A stretch of DNA of 64,000 bases from Isoetes taiwanensis (GCA_021234155.1 JAJEKV010000009.1:8314546-8378545), one strand, 5' to 3'; positions 11,791 through 24,600 are shown, counted from the first letter of the stretch. Made by a program: numbers and translations. Notes: a model not told the origin generated them from the sequence alone.

Positions 11791-13325
11791 TTAGTTGTTG
11801 CTCTCTTCTTCTTCTTCTTCTTCGGCGCCTTCGTCTTCATTTACCTGCATTATATTGTATCGCAACAATTAGTTCATTGTAGTCACAAATAATTATCTAA
11901 TGAATGATACACACTTCCCCGCTCACGCCAAGCAATGGCGTCTTGGATGGCCGCATGATGATCGCCTTTTTGAAGGCCATTTCGCTTCATCTTTAGCGGG
12001 CTACGACCAAAGAAATGACTTCTATTGAGAATGAGCACCAAAACTAATGTTAGTGTTCAACTCGAGAACCTACATTATAAACCAAATTTATACTTACAAA
12101 TAGCTTATCCGTAAAGCCATAACCGCCGCACCAGTCTTATTGGCACTATAGCGCCACTTGCTTCGTCATCGTACCTCGCGTCCAAATACGCCTTTGTTCT
12201 AGCTTCCCTTTCTTTGATAATATGTTGGCCTTCAAACACTACAATGCAATACAAGGACTTAGTCCACATGGTGTCATCTAATTATACGACTCTCCCGACT
12301 ACAATGCAATACAAGGACTTAGTCCATATGGCGTCATCTAATTATAATGACTCATGGGAGAGATGATGTACTTGAAATGCCTCATGAGTCAACCCGGATA
12401 GGCATGCCCACTTCCTCTATCGGGACTCCTCAGGCTTTGGCAAGAGCTTTCACCGCTTCTTCTGATTAGCTCTGCAAAATATAAATAAAATATGAGTACA
12501 ATGAGGTTATAATGAAGAACGAAAAAGCCTAATACCTGGTGGCTTTAACATGTTTACCCTGTTTTGAACAAACCTCCCTCCATGAGATCTCTCCTGACTT
12601 GAGCTCGGGATATTCTGCTTCTAAATTCGCCTTGATCCTCTCTTTTTCCTCATCATAGGCTCCCGAGTTCCATTCACCCTTGTGGACATTTTGGCAAATG
12701 CTATTTGTGACACTGTTAGCCATCTTCCAAAAATCGTCGCCATCTGCAGTGTTGTGGCGCGGCAACTTCTTGTTACTACACTCAACATACGACTAACATA
12801 TGAATATGTGTTAGTGAACAAAAAATGGCATAATTCAAGATGAACTCACTCATATTCAAAGACATGCCGACGTGGAGGTGGTGCAGGTGGTGCACGATCT
12901 TTAACAGAGCTTGAAGAGGAATTAAGTCCCACTCCGACGTGAAACGCGGCCGGTGCTCTTTCGTCTGGGTTCATATTCCTCGTGCTCGGGAAGGCGCCCA
13001 AGATTGAATTCTGAAGGAGTGTATGAGCTATGACGTGGAGGGTCATGGGCGCCAGACCTCCGCCTACTTTGTTCAACAGCCTGGCGCGCAATCTCCATTT
13101 CTGCGGGCGACATCCCGAATTGCAAGGCATTCCACCTATCTTCAGGGTTATCGCCTCGTTGATATCTCGGAGTTCCCTGCTCTTCGTCTTCCCCGCTTTC
13201 GAGGCGAGGTCCTTTTCCGCCTCTTCTTGGTGGTGAGAAGAAGATCCGCCCATAACCACGACGACGAACATTATGCATAGGAAAAGAAGGACGCAACCGC
13301 ATTTACACGCTACATTTAAAAACAT
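11791..13325 (-). pseudogene. CACTA-encoded protein, unrecognised, fragmented exons
   Basis: A chain of minus-strand coding-like segments: 13325-12846 (contains MGGSSSHHQEEAEKDLASK, then in another frame NPEDRWNALQFGMSPAEMEI, then back to SSSSSVKDRAPPAPPPRRHV), about 12790-12530 (GDDFWKMANSVTNSIC, WREVCSKQGKHVKA), about 12240-12120 (IIKEREARTKAYLDARYDDE), about 12000-11910 (MKRNGLQKGDHHAAIQDAIA) and a last exon 11844-11791 ending in an acidic run EEEEEEESNN and stop. Junctions look like GT-AG introns (for example GTGAGT after FEYE). The two frame changes within the first segment suggest indels. By position and charge it could be the TNPA-like DNA-binding protein, but I recognise no domain. 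Confidence 0.45.
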
Positions 13326-13751
13326 TAGAACGTTAAAAATAAATGGTTAACTTACATTTTATCCTAGAAAAAAATCCATACCAAATCCGCACAATGGTGG
13401 AGGTGGCGGTGGTGGCGAGCTAAACCCGAACGACCAACTTCGCCTCTTAAAGGCCTTTGCAGGTTTAGGGCTGTCAGTAAGGCTACCAAGCCACGCGAGA
13501 AGTAAAGTTGTGAACAATAGATATGCCATCGTGCCGCATCCCATGGTTGCTGGACATGTGCAAAAACTTGCAAGTTATTTATATGGAGTGCGATGAATAA
13601 CATAGTAGGAAAGAAACAAATGTTAGCAACATGGGAAGTTCATTACAAAACATTGGGATTTGAATAATTAAAAGTGTCTTTATATATTTGGTTATTAGAC
13701 AATTAAAAAAATTTACTACTCTTAAACATGGCAAGATATACAATATTGTAT

Positions 13752-15339
13752 TCATTCTTTGAGTTGTGATAACAACAATTTTGACATCTCCAAGGCATCC
13801 ATGCACTTCATGTGCCGTCTTTGTCTCACAACCATGGTAGAAGATATTCCAACACTTTGTAAGGCTTCAACAACTTCAGAAGCTTTGGGTCGTGATGAGA
13901 ATACGTCTTCACGTAGGCACATCATTCTTGTTTTTTGCTCCAACTTGTCAAGACGTCGTTGGTACATATGGGTTGGATTAATCCATTGGGCATTGTTGTT
14001 ATTATTAAACCACTCCATTCGTCGCATAGCTTGCACGCAATCCAGAAGCATCTCATAAATATATCCCAATGCATAGACATCATGAATTTCGTGTCCCCAT
14101 ACACGATCATCATCTTTTGATTTCTCAAACACAGTTTCCTCTAACCATGGATATTTTGCTTGTCCATCCGAAAGCAAGTACCGACACTTCAACAAGGGAC
14201 GACGCTCTTTGGCGTAAAAATGAATTGCATTGTCCCAATCACCAATGGCCACCCACACATTTTGGTACTCATCATCAAAATGTAATTTGACTCTCTTGCA
14301 ATTAAGCTTTGTGTGAGTGAAGTGGCCTTTGTGGATCTCAAGGACACCTTCTGCTAGGGCAAGAGCTATCTCTGGAATATACTGATATACAACTTCGCAT
14401 TTTGCTCCTAAGTTCAAAGCCCTATGTGTTTGTCAGTTCTTCTTGGCGCTCTAGCAATTGCATTTGACCATCTTCTAAAATGTGACAAGTTATTAGGTAA
14501 ATAGTCAAACAAGTGTGCAAGTGTCTCTCCATTCATGAAAGGTAGAATCACCATTGGCCCTATGGTATCCCCACTAGAGCTAGCAACTTCATATGCAAGT
14601 CCAATGGATGTAGCCAAAGCAGGATGCGGGCTCTTGAAGCGTATGTATCTTTGAGCCATCTCATACGTCTCTGCCCTATCTTTGCCCTTGAAAACCCATC
14701 CACTATATAGCTCATCATCTTGGAAGTGTTGTGTTCCGTTGATCTTGATTTGATACGTGCGATGTGTTGGTTTCTCCTCAATAAGGCGTATCACATCCAC
14801 GGCCTCTACGGGTATGGGATCAACAAAGATTGATGTGTTCATGTGATTCTCCAAAGAAAAGTGGGGCTTGCTAGGCCCTGCTCCACTAGAGCTTCCCCCC
14901 TGATGCAAAGCATTTTTAATTACCTCAACTGACGTGCATTGAGATCCGCAATGATGTTCTTGTGATCTGCACGTCGCTTCTTTGAGGAATTCCATGAAGC
15001 TACCCATTCCTTGACACGAGCCTCGGCATTGGGACTTTTAAACTGCACTGAATACTTCAAACATGTCTTCAGTTCATCCATGGGGTTTCCAATCATTGGC
15101 TTTACATGTGCGTCAAGGAGAGAAGTCAACATTTCTTCTTGACCTGGCCATTTTTGTGCTAACTCAAATTGGCACTTCCTTTTCACATGTCTGACAAAAT
15201 GGTCGACACGTTGACCAGTTTGCATCTCTCGGTCGGGACTTTCGTTAGCACATATCTCATTTATGACCACGCGTCTAATCTCACTAACCATTTGTGTCTT
15301 CACACTCGGGGCCATACCTACAAACCAATTTAGATTCAT
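13752..15339 (-). pseudogene. Protein-kinase-like protein carried by the CACTA element
   Basis: Three overlapping minus-strand frames (15339-14920, 15007-14414, 14417-13752) read as one protein broken by frameshifts or missed introns. The first part is helical and unrecognised. The second resembles a kinase N-lobe and hinge (SPHPALATSIGL, VILPFMNGETLAHLFDYL). The third has a C-lobe layout: HKGHFTHTKLNCKRVKLHFD at the HRD/catalytic-loop position, then IGDWDNA at the DFG position, then HDVYALGYIYEMLLD matching the subdomain IX DVYSxGxxxxE pattern, and SSRPKASEV near the end. HRD is replaced by THT and DFG by GDWD, so activity is doubtful. A possible upstream start exon lies near 16546. This may be a captured host kinase or a pseudokinase proper to this CACTA family. 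The fold call is mine, from motifs only. Confidence 0.6.
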
Positions 15340-16620
15340 TAATCTTGCTTTGTGACTTTTTTCAAACCTTCATTATGAATCTTTACCTACTTTATTAAGA
15401 GTTAGTTTCCCTTTTAATTTTTTTTTTAAAACCAACTATTGAAATTTTTTCTTGCTCTTAACCACTCCACATCAGTGTTTCTTTGACATCCCTAACATTT
15501 TTAAAAAACAACATTCTTAACTAGAAACCCGAAAATCAATAATGCAATTTTTTTCAAAAACCCTGCCCTTGTTTAATCCCGTAAAGATTTCTATTTATTG
15601 ATATATTAATAAAAAAATAAACAAGAGTAGGCGGTGAGCTTGGACCCGGAACACCTAGTCTTCTCCACTCAAGGCGGAGCCGACCATGCCCTTGTCCAAG
15701 TCTCCCCAAGTTTTTTTTTAACCTAAATAAAACATTAAAATTTTATTCTCCTACTCAAACTCAAATTCTTACCTAGAATGTCTTCGAGCTGCGAAAATTG
15801 ATTTCCAAGAGCGACGTATTTTGTTATTAGTGTACATGCAAAAAAATAAAGGCATTCAATAATTAGAAAGCTTACATAAATAAAGAAATAAAAAAAAAAA
15901 AACAAAAAGACCATTCACGTTAAAAAGATCATTGACATTAAAACTATTTACATTGTTAATTAAAAAGAACTATATATTGACATTTAAAAACAAAAAAAAA
16001 TAAAATAAAAAAAAAAGGAAGAACATAAAAAGAAGGGGCCTCGTCTTTCAACGACGTCCCCTTCTTGTAATAAAAAATAGAGGAAGAATGGGCCTCGTCT
16101 TTCAACGACGTCCCCTCTTCTTCCATGGAAAAAAAAATAGAAGAGGAAGAAGAAGAAGAAATAGAAGAAGAAGAAGAAGAAAGGGGAGATAGGAAAGAAA
16201 GATTGAATAGAATGAGAAAGTGATGAAGAAGAAAAAGAAGAAAATGAATAGAAGATTGGAAGAACGAAAGATTAGAAGGAAAAAACCAATGATTGGAAGA
16301 AGAAGGAGGAGGATTCGATTCATACTAAGAAGAGGCGAAATGGATTGAAGAAAAACAAGGATGGAAAGAAGAGGGGGATAGAAATGGGATGGATTGAAAA
16401 CAAACAAGAAAAAACAAGAAGCCCTAAATCTATCAAACAACAAGTCTAATTCAAAAATAGAGTTGATTGATCCATTGAAATACCTTTGGATGCTTGCTTG
16501 AAGCTTGGAAAGGACCGCAAGGATGATCCGCGCCAAAAATCGCCATGAAAAACGCTCCTCCAGCCGCTTAGAACCAAAAAAACTAGGCGGCGGAAAAGCC
16601 GGCTCTGTTTTCTGATAAAA
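15340..16620. other. Intron-like and GA/CT-rich region of the CACTA element
   Basis: A-rich sequence with two copies of CCTCGTCTTTCAACGACGTC (about 16038 and 16092) and a long GAAGAAG-rich purine tract (16140-16420). Two minus-strand segments look exon-like: an ATG at 16546 reading MAIFGADHPCGPFQASS before a possible GT donor, and VALGNQFSQLEDILG near 15830-15780 before GTAAGA. They could be upstream exons of the kinase-like gene. The long minus frame over the purine tract is low-complexity and not a gene. Confidence 0.35.
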
Positions 16621-16624
16621 AGTT

Positions 16625-16715
16625 ACAGACGTCGTTTAACGACGTCGTGACGTCGTTAAACGACGTCTGTAATAGTCGTTAAACGACGTCCATAACGACG
16701 TCTTTGTGTTAAACG
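16625..16715. repeat. Internal cluster of the CACTA subterminal palindrome
   Basis: Five or so copies of GTCGTTTAACGAC / GTCGTTAAACGAC lie in 90 bp, almost 6 kb from the nearer transposon end. They sit about 80 bp upstream of the candidate minus-strand start codon at 16546, as a promoter-proximal binding site would. Alternatively they mark the relic of an older element end. Confidence 0.75.
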
Positions 16716-17500
16716 ACGTGCCTTATTTTTTATTATTATAACTATAGTACATAGCCCATATGTTGTAATTATCGTTTGTGTTGCCCTGTGAAGGAAAGCA
16801 GCCTTCCATAAAGAAAAAGAATTTGGTCCCCATATCTTTGTCACCTTCCCCATGTGGATCTCCTTGATTCTTGTGGCGTTGCGTTGTTCTTTCATTATAT
16901 TATTTAAAGTTTTTCTTTGGTTGTTGGCTATTATTCACCTCTCATGTTTTGAAAGAAAATGTGTTGAACTTGTCACATCCACTTCCCTTGGTAATAATGT
17001 TTCGTCTTTTGATGATGTTTCGTCTTTTGATGATGTTATTAAAAGGAGCCACAATTTCGGGAATCGTGCAAGTAGGTGAGGTAGGAGGTCCCTTCATCCA
17101 GTCTCTTCATCGTCTCTTCATTCTATCTCTTCGTTACAAAGCACCTTCATTCGCTCTCTTACATTCATCTCACTCGGGACACTCAAAATGGTCGACACAA
17201 GGCGCAGACAGGGACACACCATATCTTTGATGATGTTCCAAGCATATGTCGTCGTTTTATCAAGCTGGCTTCGACTGAGCGTGACTGTGCCTCGCCAATT
17301 TCAAGGTTTGAATTGTTCGATGCACTGTGCTTTTGATTGATGAAAGTTCTAGAAGCATACATACATACATATTTAGAGAACATAATAACATACATGAATA
17401 TTTAGAGAACATAATAACACGGTATCATATACCAACTTCCAAACACAATAGAGACCAAAGTATGAACTATGTATGTCCCTTGTAACCTTCCCCCAGGTTC
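16716..17500. other. CACTA interior, small tandem duplications, no gene recognised
   Basis: Contains a 20-bp tandem duplication (TTTCGTCTTTTGATGATG, near 17000), an (ACAT)n run near 17358 and a duplicated ATATTTAGAGAACATAATAA (17370 and 17398). Plus-strand frames here have a repeated, low-complexity look and are not called. Confidence 0.5.
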
Positions 17501-18040
17501 CTAACCCCTTCCCCTTCCCCTTTCCCTTCGCCTGCGAGGTGTAACCCATGCATCTGGGTTAGGAGTCAAGAGCTCACGCTCTTCCCAGCCTGATTCTTCC
17601 CACCATATGGGGTACCTAGTCATTAGAAAAAGTAATTCCACAGGATAATACTCACGGAAGAAGAGCGGACCCAACTCCACAAAACCGTTGTACTCGTTGT
17701 AGTACACCCTAATAAGGCCATACATATGTCCCTTACAAATTTCATGAATGAACTCTGATATGTATGCATCCAGAGAGTGTGCTAAATATCCAGCACGAAG
17801 AAGAGGCCTCAATTGATGTAGCATCTCGTCCAGATAAGGAGGGGGTTCAAGCATTCCCCTCATTGCAAGTCTCCTATAACATTCAGATGGATTAATTTCC
17901 ATCAGTGGCTCATGACCACAATCAAATCGCTCCAGAATGAAGTTGATCAACTCCGTTGTAAGCTCCTTGGTGGGACTGTGGCGCAACCTCCACTCCAAGA
18001 AATGGTCCCATAGCTCATCCATTCCAAGAAATGGTCCCAT
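17501..18040 (-). CDS. Hypothetical 179-residue protein inside the CACTA element
   Basis: Single open frame with ordinary protein composition (for example ELINFILERFDCGHEPLMEI, YISEFIHEICKGHMYGLI, PLFFREYYPVELLFL) ending in an Arg/Gly-rich tail. I do not recognise the family. The first 29-bp coding segment is duplicated (CCAAGAAATGGTCCCATAGC occurs twice at 17994-18052), so the true start may be downstream of position 18040 on the minus strand or in another exon. It may be captured host sequence or part of an element gene. It lies just 5' of a minisatellite, with no obvious promoter. Confidence 0.4.
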   Translation of the reverse strand: MGPFLGMDELWDHFLEWRLRHSPTKELTTELINFILERFDCGHEPLMEINPSECYRRLAMRGMLEPPPYLDEMLHQLRPLLRAGYLAHSLDAYISEFIHEICKGHMYGLIRVYYNEYNGFVELGPLFFREYYPVELLFLMTRYPIWWEESGWEERELLTPNPDAWVTPRRRRERGRGRG

Positions 18041-18055
18041 AGCTCATCCATTCCA

Positions 18056-18545
18056 GGCAAGCAAGGATTATCGACGGAGCAAGGAACACGGAGCAAGCAG
18101 AGCAAGTAGCAAGATCAAGAGCAAGGAACAAGATCAAGTAGCAAGGAGCAGAGGTATGAAGTAGCAAGGAACAAGGATCAAGATCAAGTAGCAAGGAGCA
18201 ATGAACAAGGAAGATCAAGTAGCAAGAAGATCAAGTAGCAAAGAAGATCAAGGAGCAAGATCAAGTAGCAAGGAACAAGATCAAGTATCAAGATCAAGAG
18301 CAAGGAACAAGATTATAGCAAGGAGCACGGGAATGAAGTAGCAAGGAACAAGGATCAAGATCAAGTAGCAAGAAGCAATGAACAAGGAAGATCAAGTAGC
18401 AAGAAGATCAAGGAACAAGGAAGATCAAAAGCAAGAAGATCAAGGAACAAGGAGGATCAAGTAGCAAGAAAATCAAGGAACAAGGAAGATGAAGGAGCAA
18501 GAAGCAAGGATCGAGATCAAGTAGCAAGGTGAAAAGTGAAAAGTG
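18056..18545. repeat. Minisatellite of AAGATCAAGTAGCAAGGA words
   Basis: About 480 bp of imperfect tandem repeats built from GATCAAGTAGCAAGGAACAA and shorter forms (GATCAAGGAACAAGGAA). Unit length varies from about 18 to 35 bp. Purine-rich on the plus strand. Translations are low-complexity. It ends with short GTGAAAA repeats and a duplicated AATGTTGAAGTATAAT. Confidence 0.85.
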
Positions 18546-18630
18546 AAAGCAAGCTGAAAGAATTTATAGCTACGAATCCAATAATGTTGAAGTATAATAC
18601 CAATAATGTTGAAGTATAATAATGTTGAAG

Positions 18631-21600
18631 CAAGACATTCATAAATTCGTAATTAATGCATTGCACGAAAATAAATTCCGATTTTTTGCCAGCTGGATCC
18701 CTAATTCATCTCCAGCACACGCTCCAATTTTCGGAATTTTCGGAGAAGGTCTAGGTCAAAGGGTTAGCATTAGAACGGTCGGGGCAGCCCGTTGCAGGGC
18801 AACCGAGCTGGCACCCTTCCCCAAGTCAAACGAGCCCAGGACCTTGCAGGGATCCCTCACAAGAGGGGAGAGTCCCACCCCGTGAGGCGGGATCCAAAAA
18901 GTTCCCCGAGGCAGCCCTTCCTGGCAAATGGCGCTCCCCGGGGCTGACGCTAATGACCACCCTCCCGAGCCCGGTTCCCCTATCCGGCCGTTGGATCCTC
19001 CGCTCGGGGCCCCTCTTCGAAAGGGCCCAAAAGATTCCAGATCGGTCCGGGAGAACTTGTCAAACCGCGGGGCGTCCTGATGTCGGCCTTGTAGAAACCG
19101 CATTGTTTTGTCGTTCAGGCACCGGGGAGGCTCCGGAATGGCAAATCGACCCTGCCAAATCGTCCGAAATGGCGAGATTACCCTAGGGAACAAGTTACAC
19201 GGTCGGTTTTGCGAAAGAAGGAAACACTCACGCCCTCCACGACAGTATCCCGCATCCACATCCTAGGCCAATTGTGTGATGGAAGTGAGCTACTTTGGCG
19301 CTTCTTGGAGTTCGGGTGGTCTTCTGGCCACGAAACTTGGTCCCTAGGGCAATGTCGACGTTCTGAGTCCATTGGCAGAGCCAGATCGCAATTCCAGAGA
19401 AGGGAGGTCGCCCGTCCGTCCCCAGGGCCTTGGGGAGAGGAAATTCGGGGCAAGCAGCTTCCGGAGGGATTTTAGGGTCCAAGGCCTCAAGGCGTCAACA
19501 CCCCAACTCCACTTCAAGACACGCGCAAGGTCCCTACCGAATCGACAAGGAGAGGGCCTCCTCAAACGTAAACCCCGTGGGTTGCCGTGCTCTAGAAGGG
19601 TTTGCGTTTTGGGGGCCGAGTCCTGGTCTGTTGCACTTGGGACCTGGCCGAGAAGCAGCAGCCGAGAATACGGAGCAAGGGGAACTGACGGAGCAGAGTT
19701 TGGGCCTGTCCTCCTCCCGATGTAGCAAGTAGAAGTCGGGGGGCGCTTTTGCAGTGGCAAGACATTCGTAAATTCGTAATTAATGCATTGCACGAAAATA
19801 AATTCCGATTTTTGCCACCGGATCCCTAATTCATCTCCACAGACGGGCCAATTTTCGAATTTTCTGAGAAGGTCTAGGTCAAAGGGTTAGCATTAGAACG
19901 GTCGGGGCAGCCCGCTGCAGGCAACCGAAATGGCACCCTTCCCCAAGTCAAACGAGGCCGGGACCTTGCGGGGATCCCTCACAAGAGGGAGAGTCCGGAC
20001 CCCGAGAGGGATCCAAAAAGTTCCCGAGGCAGCCCTTCCCCGGCAGCTCCCCCGGCCGCACGCTAATGACCACCCTCCCGGAGCCCTGGTTCCCCTATCC
20101 GACCGCTGATCCTCCGCTCGGGGGCCCCTCTTCGAAGGCCCAAAAGATTCCGATCGGTCCGGAGAACTTGTCAAACCGCTGGGCCCCCCGATGTCGGCCT
20201 TGTAGAAACCGCCTTTGCTTTTGTCGTTCGGGCACGCGGGAGGCTCTAATGGCAAATCGACCACCAAATCGTCTGAATGGCGAAATTACCCTAGGGAGCA
20301 AGTTACACGATCAGTTTTGGCGAAAAAGAAGGAAACACTCACGCCCTCCACGACAAGATCCCGCATCCACATCCTAGGCCAATTGACTACGAAAGTGTGA
20401 TGGAAGTGAGTCGCTTTGGCGCTTCTTGGAGTTCGGGTGGTCTTCTGCCACGGAACTTGGTCCCCGTGGCAATGTCGACGTTCGAGTCCATTGGCAGAGC
20501 CAAATCGCGATTCCGGAGAGGGGGAGGTCGCCGTCCGGCCCCGGGCCTTGGGGAGAGGAAATTTGGGGCAAGCAGCTCCGGAGGGATTTTAGGGTCCGGC
20601 CCAAGGGCCAACACCCCAACTCCACTTCAAGACACTCGCCGCAAGGTCCCTACTGACCGACAAGGAGAGGGCCTCAAACCAAAACCCCGGGGTTGCCGTG
20701 CTCTAGAAGGGTTTGCGTTTTGGGGGGCCGAGTCCCGGGTCTCCGCTGCGCTTGGGACCCGGCCGAAGCGCAAGCCAAGAATACGAGCAAGGGGAACCGG
20801 ACGGAGCGGAGTTTGGGCCCGTCCTCCTCCGATGTGGCAAGTAGAAGTCGTGGGCTTTTGCGGTGGCAAGACATTCAGAATTCGTAATTAATGTATTGCA
20901 TCGAAAATAAATTCCGATTTTTGCCATTTGGATCCCTAATTCATCTCCAAAGACACACGCCAATTTTCGAATTTTCGAGAAGGTCTAGGTCAAAGGGTTA
21001 GCATTAGAACGGTCGGGGCAGCCCGCTGGTGGCAACCGAAATGGCACCCTTCCCCAAGTCAAACGAGGCCAGGACCTTGCGGGGATCCCTCACAAGAGGG
21101 GAGAGTCCTGACCCCGTGAGGCGGGATCCAAAAAGTTCCCGAGGCAGCCCCTTCCTCGGCGGCCTCCCGGTCGCTGCGCTAATGACCACCCTCCCGAGCC
21201 CTGTTCCCCTATCCGGCCGCTGGATCCTCCGCTCAGGGGCCCCTCTTCGGAAGGCCCAAAAGATTCCAGATCGGTCCTGAGAACTTGTCAAACCACGGGC
21301 GCCCCGATGTCGGCCTTTGTAGAAACCGCGACTGCTTTGTCGCTCGAAAGCACCGGGAGGCTCCTAATGGCAAATCGACCACCGCCAAATCGTCCGAAAT
21401 GGCGAAATTACCCTAGGGAGCAAGTTACACGCGGTCGTTTTGCGAAAAGAAGGAAACACTCACGCCCTCCACGACAAGATCCCGCATCCACATCCTAGGC
21501 CAATTGACTACGAGTGTGATGGAAGTGAGCCGCTTTGGCGCTTCTTGGAGTTCGGGTGGTCTTCGCCCCACGGAACTTGGTCCCCGTGGCAATGTCGACG

Positions 21601-24600
21601 CTCGAGTCCATTGGCGAGCCGATCGCGATTCCGAGAGGGAGGTCGCCCGTCCGGCCCCGTGGCCTTGGGGAGAGGGAAATTTGGGGCAAGCGGCTTCCTG
21701 AGGGATTTTAGGGTCCAGCCTGGTGTCAACACCCCAACTCCACTTCAAGACACGGGCGCAAGTTCCCCGGCCGAACCGACAAGGAGAGGGCCTCAAACGT
21801 AAACCCCGTGGGTTGCCGTGCTCTAGAAGGGTTTGCGCTTTGGGGGCGAGTCCGGTCTGTTGCACTTGGGACCCGGCGAGAAGCGGCGCCAGACGAATAC
21901 GAGCAAGGGGAACCGGACGGAGCGGAGTTTGGGCCTGTCCTCCTCCGGATGTGGCAAGTAGAAGTCGGGGGCGCTTTTGCGGGCAAGACATTCAGAATTT
22001 AAGTAATTAATGCATTGCACGAAAAAATAAATTCCGATTTTTGCCAGCTGGATCCCTAATTCATCTCCAAAGATACGGGCCAATTTTGAATTTTCGGAGA
22101 AGGTCTAGGTCAAAGGGTTAGCATTAGAACGGTCGGGGCAGCCCGCTGCGGCAACCGAAGCCGCACCCTTCCCAAAGTCAAACGAGGCCCGGGGACCTTG
22201 CGGGGATCCCTCACAAGAGGGGAGAGTCCCACCCCGTGAGGCGGATCCAAAAAGTTCCCGAGGCAGCCCTTCTTCCCCGCGCCGCCCCCCGGCTGCGACG
22301 CTAATGACCACCCTCCCGAGCCCTGTTCCCCTATCCGACCGCTTGGATCCTCCGCTCGGGCCCCTCTTCGAAGGCCCAAAAGATTCCGTGACGGGTCCTA
22401 AGAACTTGTCAAACCGCTGGGCGCCCCGATGTCGGCCTTGTAGAAACCGCGAGATGTTTTGTCGCTCGCCACCGGGAGGCTCCTGAATGGCAAATCGACC
22501 ACGCCAAATCGTCCTAATGGCTAAATTACCCTAGGGAGCAAGTTACACGGTCGGTTTTGCGAAATAAGGAAACACTCACGCCCTCCACGACAAGAGATCC
22601 CGCATCCACATCCTAGGCCAATTGACTACGAGTGTGATGGAAGTGAGTCGCTTTGGCTTCTTGGAGTTCGGGTGGTCTTCCACGCCACGGAACTTGGTCC
22701 CCGTGGCAATGTCGACGTTCTCGAGTCCATTGGCGTAGAGCCGATCGCGATTCCCGGAGGGGAGGTCGCCCGTCCGTCCCCGGGGCCTTGGGGAGAGGAA
22801 ATTTGGGGCAAGCAGCTTCCGAGGGATTTTAGGGTCCGCTCTCAAGGCCAACACCCCAACTCCACTTCAAGACACTCGCCAAGGTCCCTACGACCGACAA
22901 GGAGAGGGCCTCCAAAACGTAAACCCCGTGGGTTGCCGTGCTCTAGAAGGGTTTGCATTTTGGGGGCCGAAGTCCCGGTTCCGTTGCACTTGGGACCTGG
23001 CCGGAAGCAAAGAGTCGAGAATACGGACGAGCAAGAGGAACCGACGGAGCGGAGTTTGGGCCTGTCCTCCTCCCGGCGTGGCAAGTAGAAGCTCTGGGGC
23101 TTTTGCAAAGGGGCAAGACATTCGTAAAATTCGTAATTAATGCATTGCATCTAAAAATAAATTCCGATTTTTGCCACCGGATCCCTAATTCATCTCCAAA
23201 GACACGGGCCAATTTTCGGAATTTTCGGAGAAGGTCTAGGTCAAAGGGTTAGCATTAGAATCGGTCCGGGCAGCCCGCTGCGTGGCAACCGAAGCCGCAC
23301 CCTTCCCAAGTCAAACGAGGCCGAGGACCTTGCGGGGATCCCTCACAAGAGGGGAGAGTCCCACCCCCCGGGGGATCCAAAAAGTTCCCCGAGGCAGCCC
23401 TTCCCCGGCAACGGCCCCCGGGTCAGACGCTAATGACCACCCTCCCGAGCCCGGTTCCCCTATCCCACCGTTGGATCCTCCGCTCGAGGGCCCCTCTTCG
23501 AAGGCCCAAAAGATTCCGTGACGGTCCCGAGAACTTGTCAAAACCGCGGGGCGTCCCGATGTCGGCCTTGTAGAAACCGCACTGCTTTTGTCGTTGCACC
23601 CGGAGGCTTCGAATGGCAAATCGACCGCCAAATCGTCCTAATGGCGAAATTACCCTAGGGAGCAAGTTACACGGGCCGGTTTTGGCGAAAGAAGGAAACA
23701 AATCCGCCCTCCACGACAAGATCCCGCATCCACATCCTAGGCCAATTGACTACGAGTGTGATGGAAGTGAGTCGCTTTGGCGCTTCTTGGAGTTCGGGTG
23801 GTCTTCGCCACGGAACTTGGTCCCCGTGGCAATGTCGACGTTCGAGTCCATTGGCGAGAGCCAGTCATCGCGATTCCCGGAGAGGGGAGCTCGCCTGTCC
23901 CGGCCCCTGTGGCCTTGGGAGAGGAAATTTGGGGCAAGCAGCTTCCTGAGGGATTTTAGGGTCCGCTTCAAGGCCAACACCCCAACTCCATCTTCAAGAC
24001 ACGGGGCAAGGTCCCTACCGACCGACAAGGAGAGGGCCTCCAAACGTAAACCCCGTGGGTTGCCGCTCTAGAAGGGTTTATGCTTTGGGGGCCGAGTCCT
24101 GGTCTGTTGCACTTGGGACCCCGCCGAAGCAGCAGCCCGGTGAATACGGAGCAAGGGGAACCGACGGATCGGAGTTTGGGTCCGTCCCCTCCTCCGATGT
24201 GGCAAGTAGAAGTCGGGGGCGCTTTTGCCCGTGGCAAGACATTCAGTAAATTCGTAATTAATGCATTGCGCCAAAATAAATTCCGATTTTTTGCCACCGG
24301 ATCCCTAATTCATCTCCAAGACACGGGCCAATTTTCGAATTTTCGGAGAAGGTCTAGGTCAAAGGGTTAGTTAGAACGGTCGGGGCAGCCCGCTGCGTGG
24401 CAACCGAAGCCGCACCCTTCCCCAAGTCAAACGAGGCCGGACCTTGCGGGGATCCCTCACAAGAGGGGAGAGTCCTGACCCGAGGCGGGGATCCAAAAGT
24501 TCCCGAGGCAGCCCTTCCCCGGCGGCCAGCTCCCGGGGGCTGACGCTTAATGACCACCCTCCCGGAGCCCTGGTTCCCCTATCCGAATCGTTGGATCCTC

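Noticed and set aside
16102-16536. 144-codon minus-strand frame rich in Phe and Leu
   Set aside because: Low-complexity translation of a GAAGAAG purine tract.
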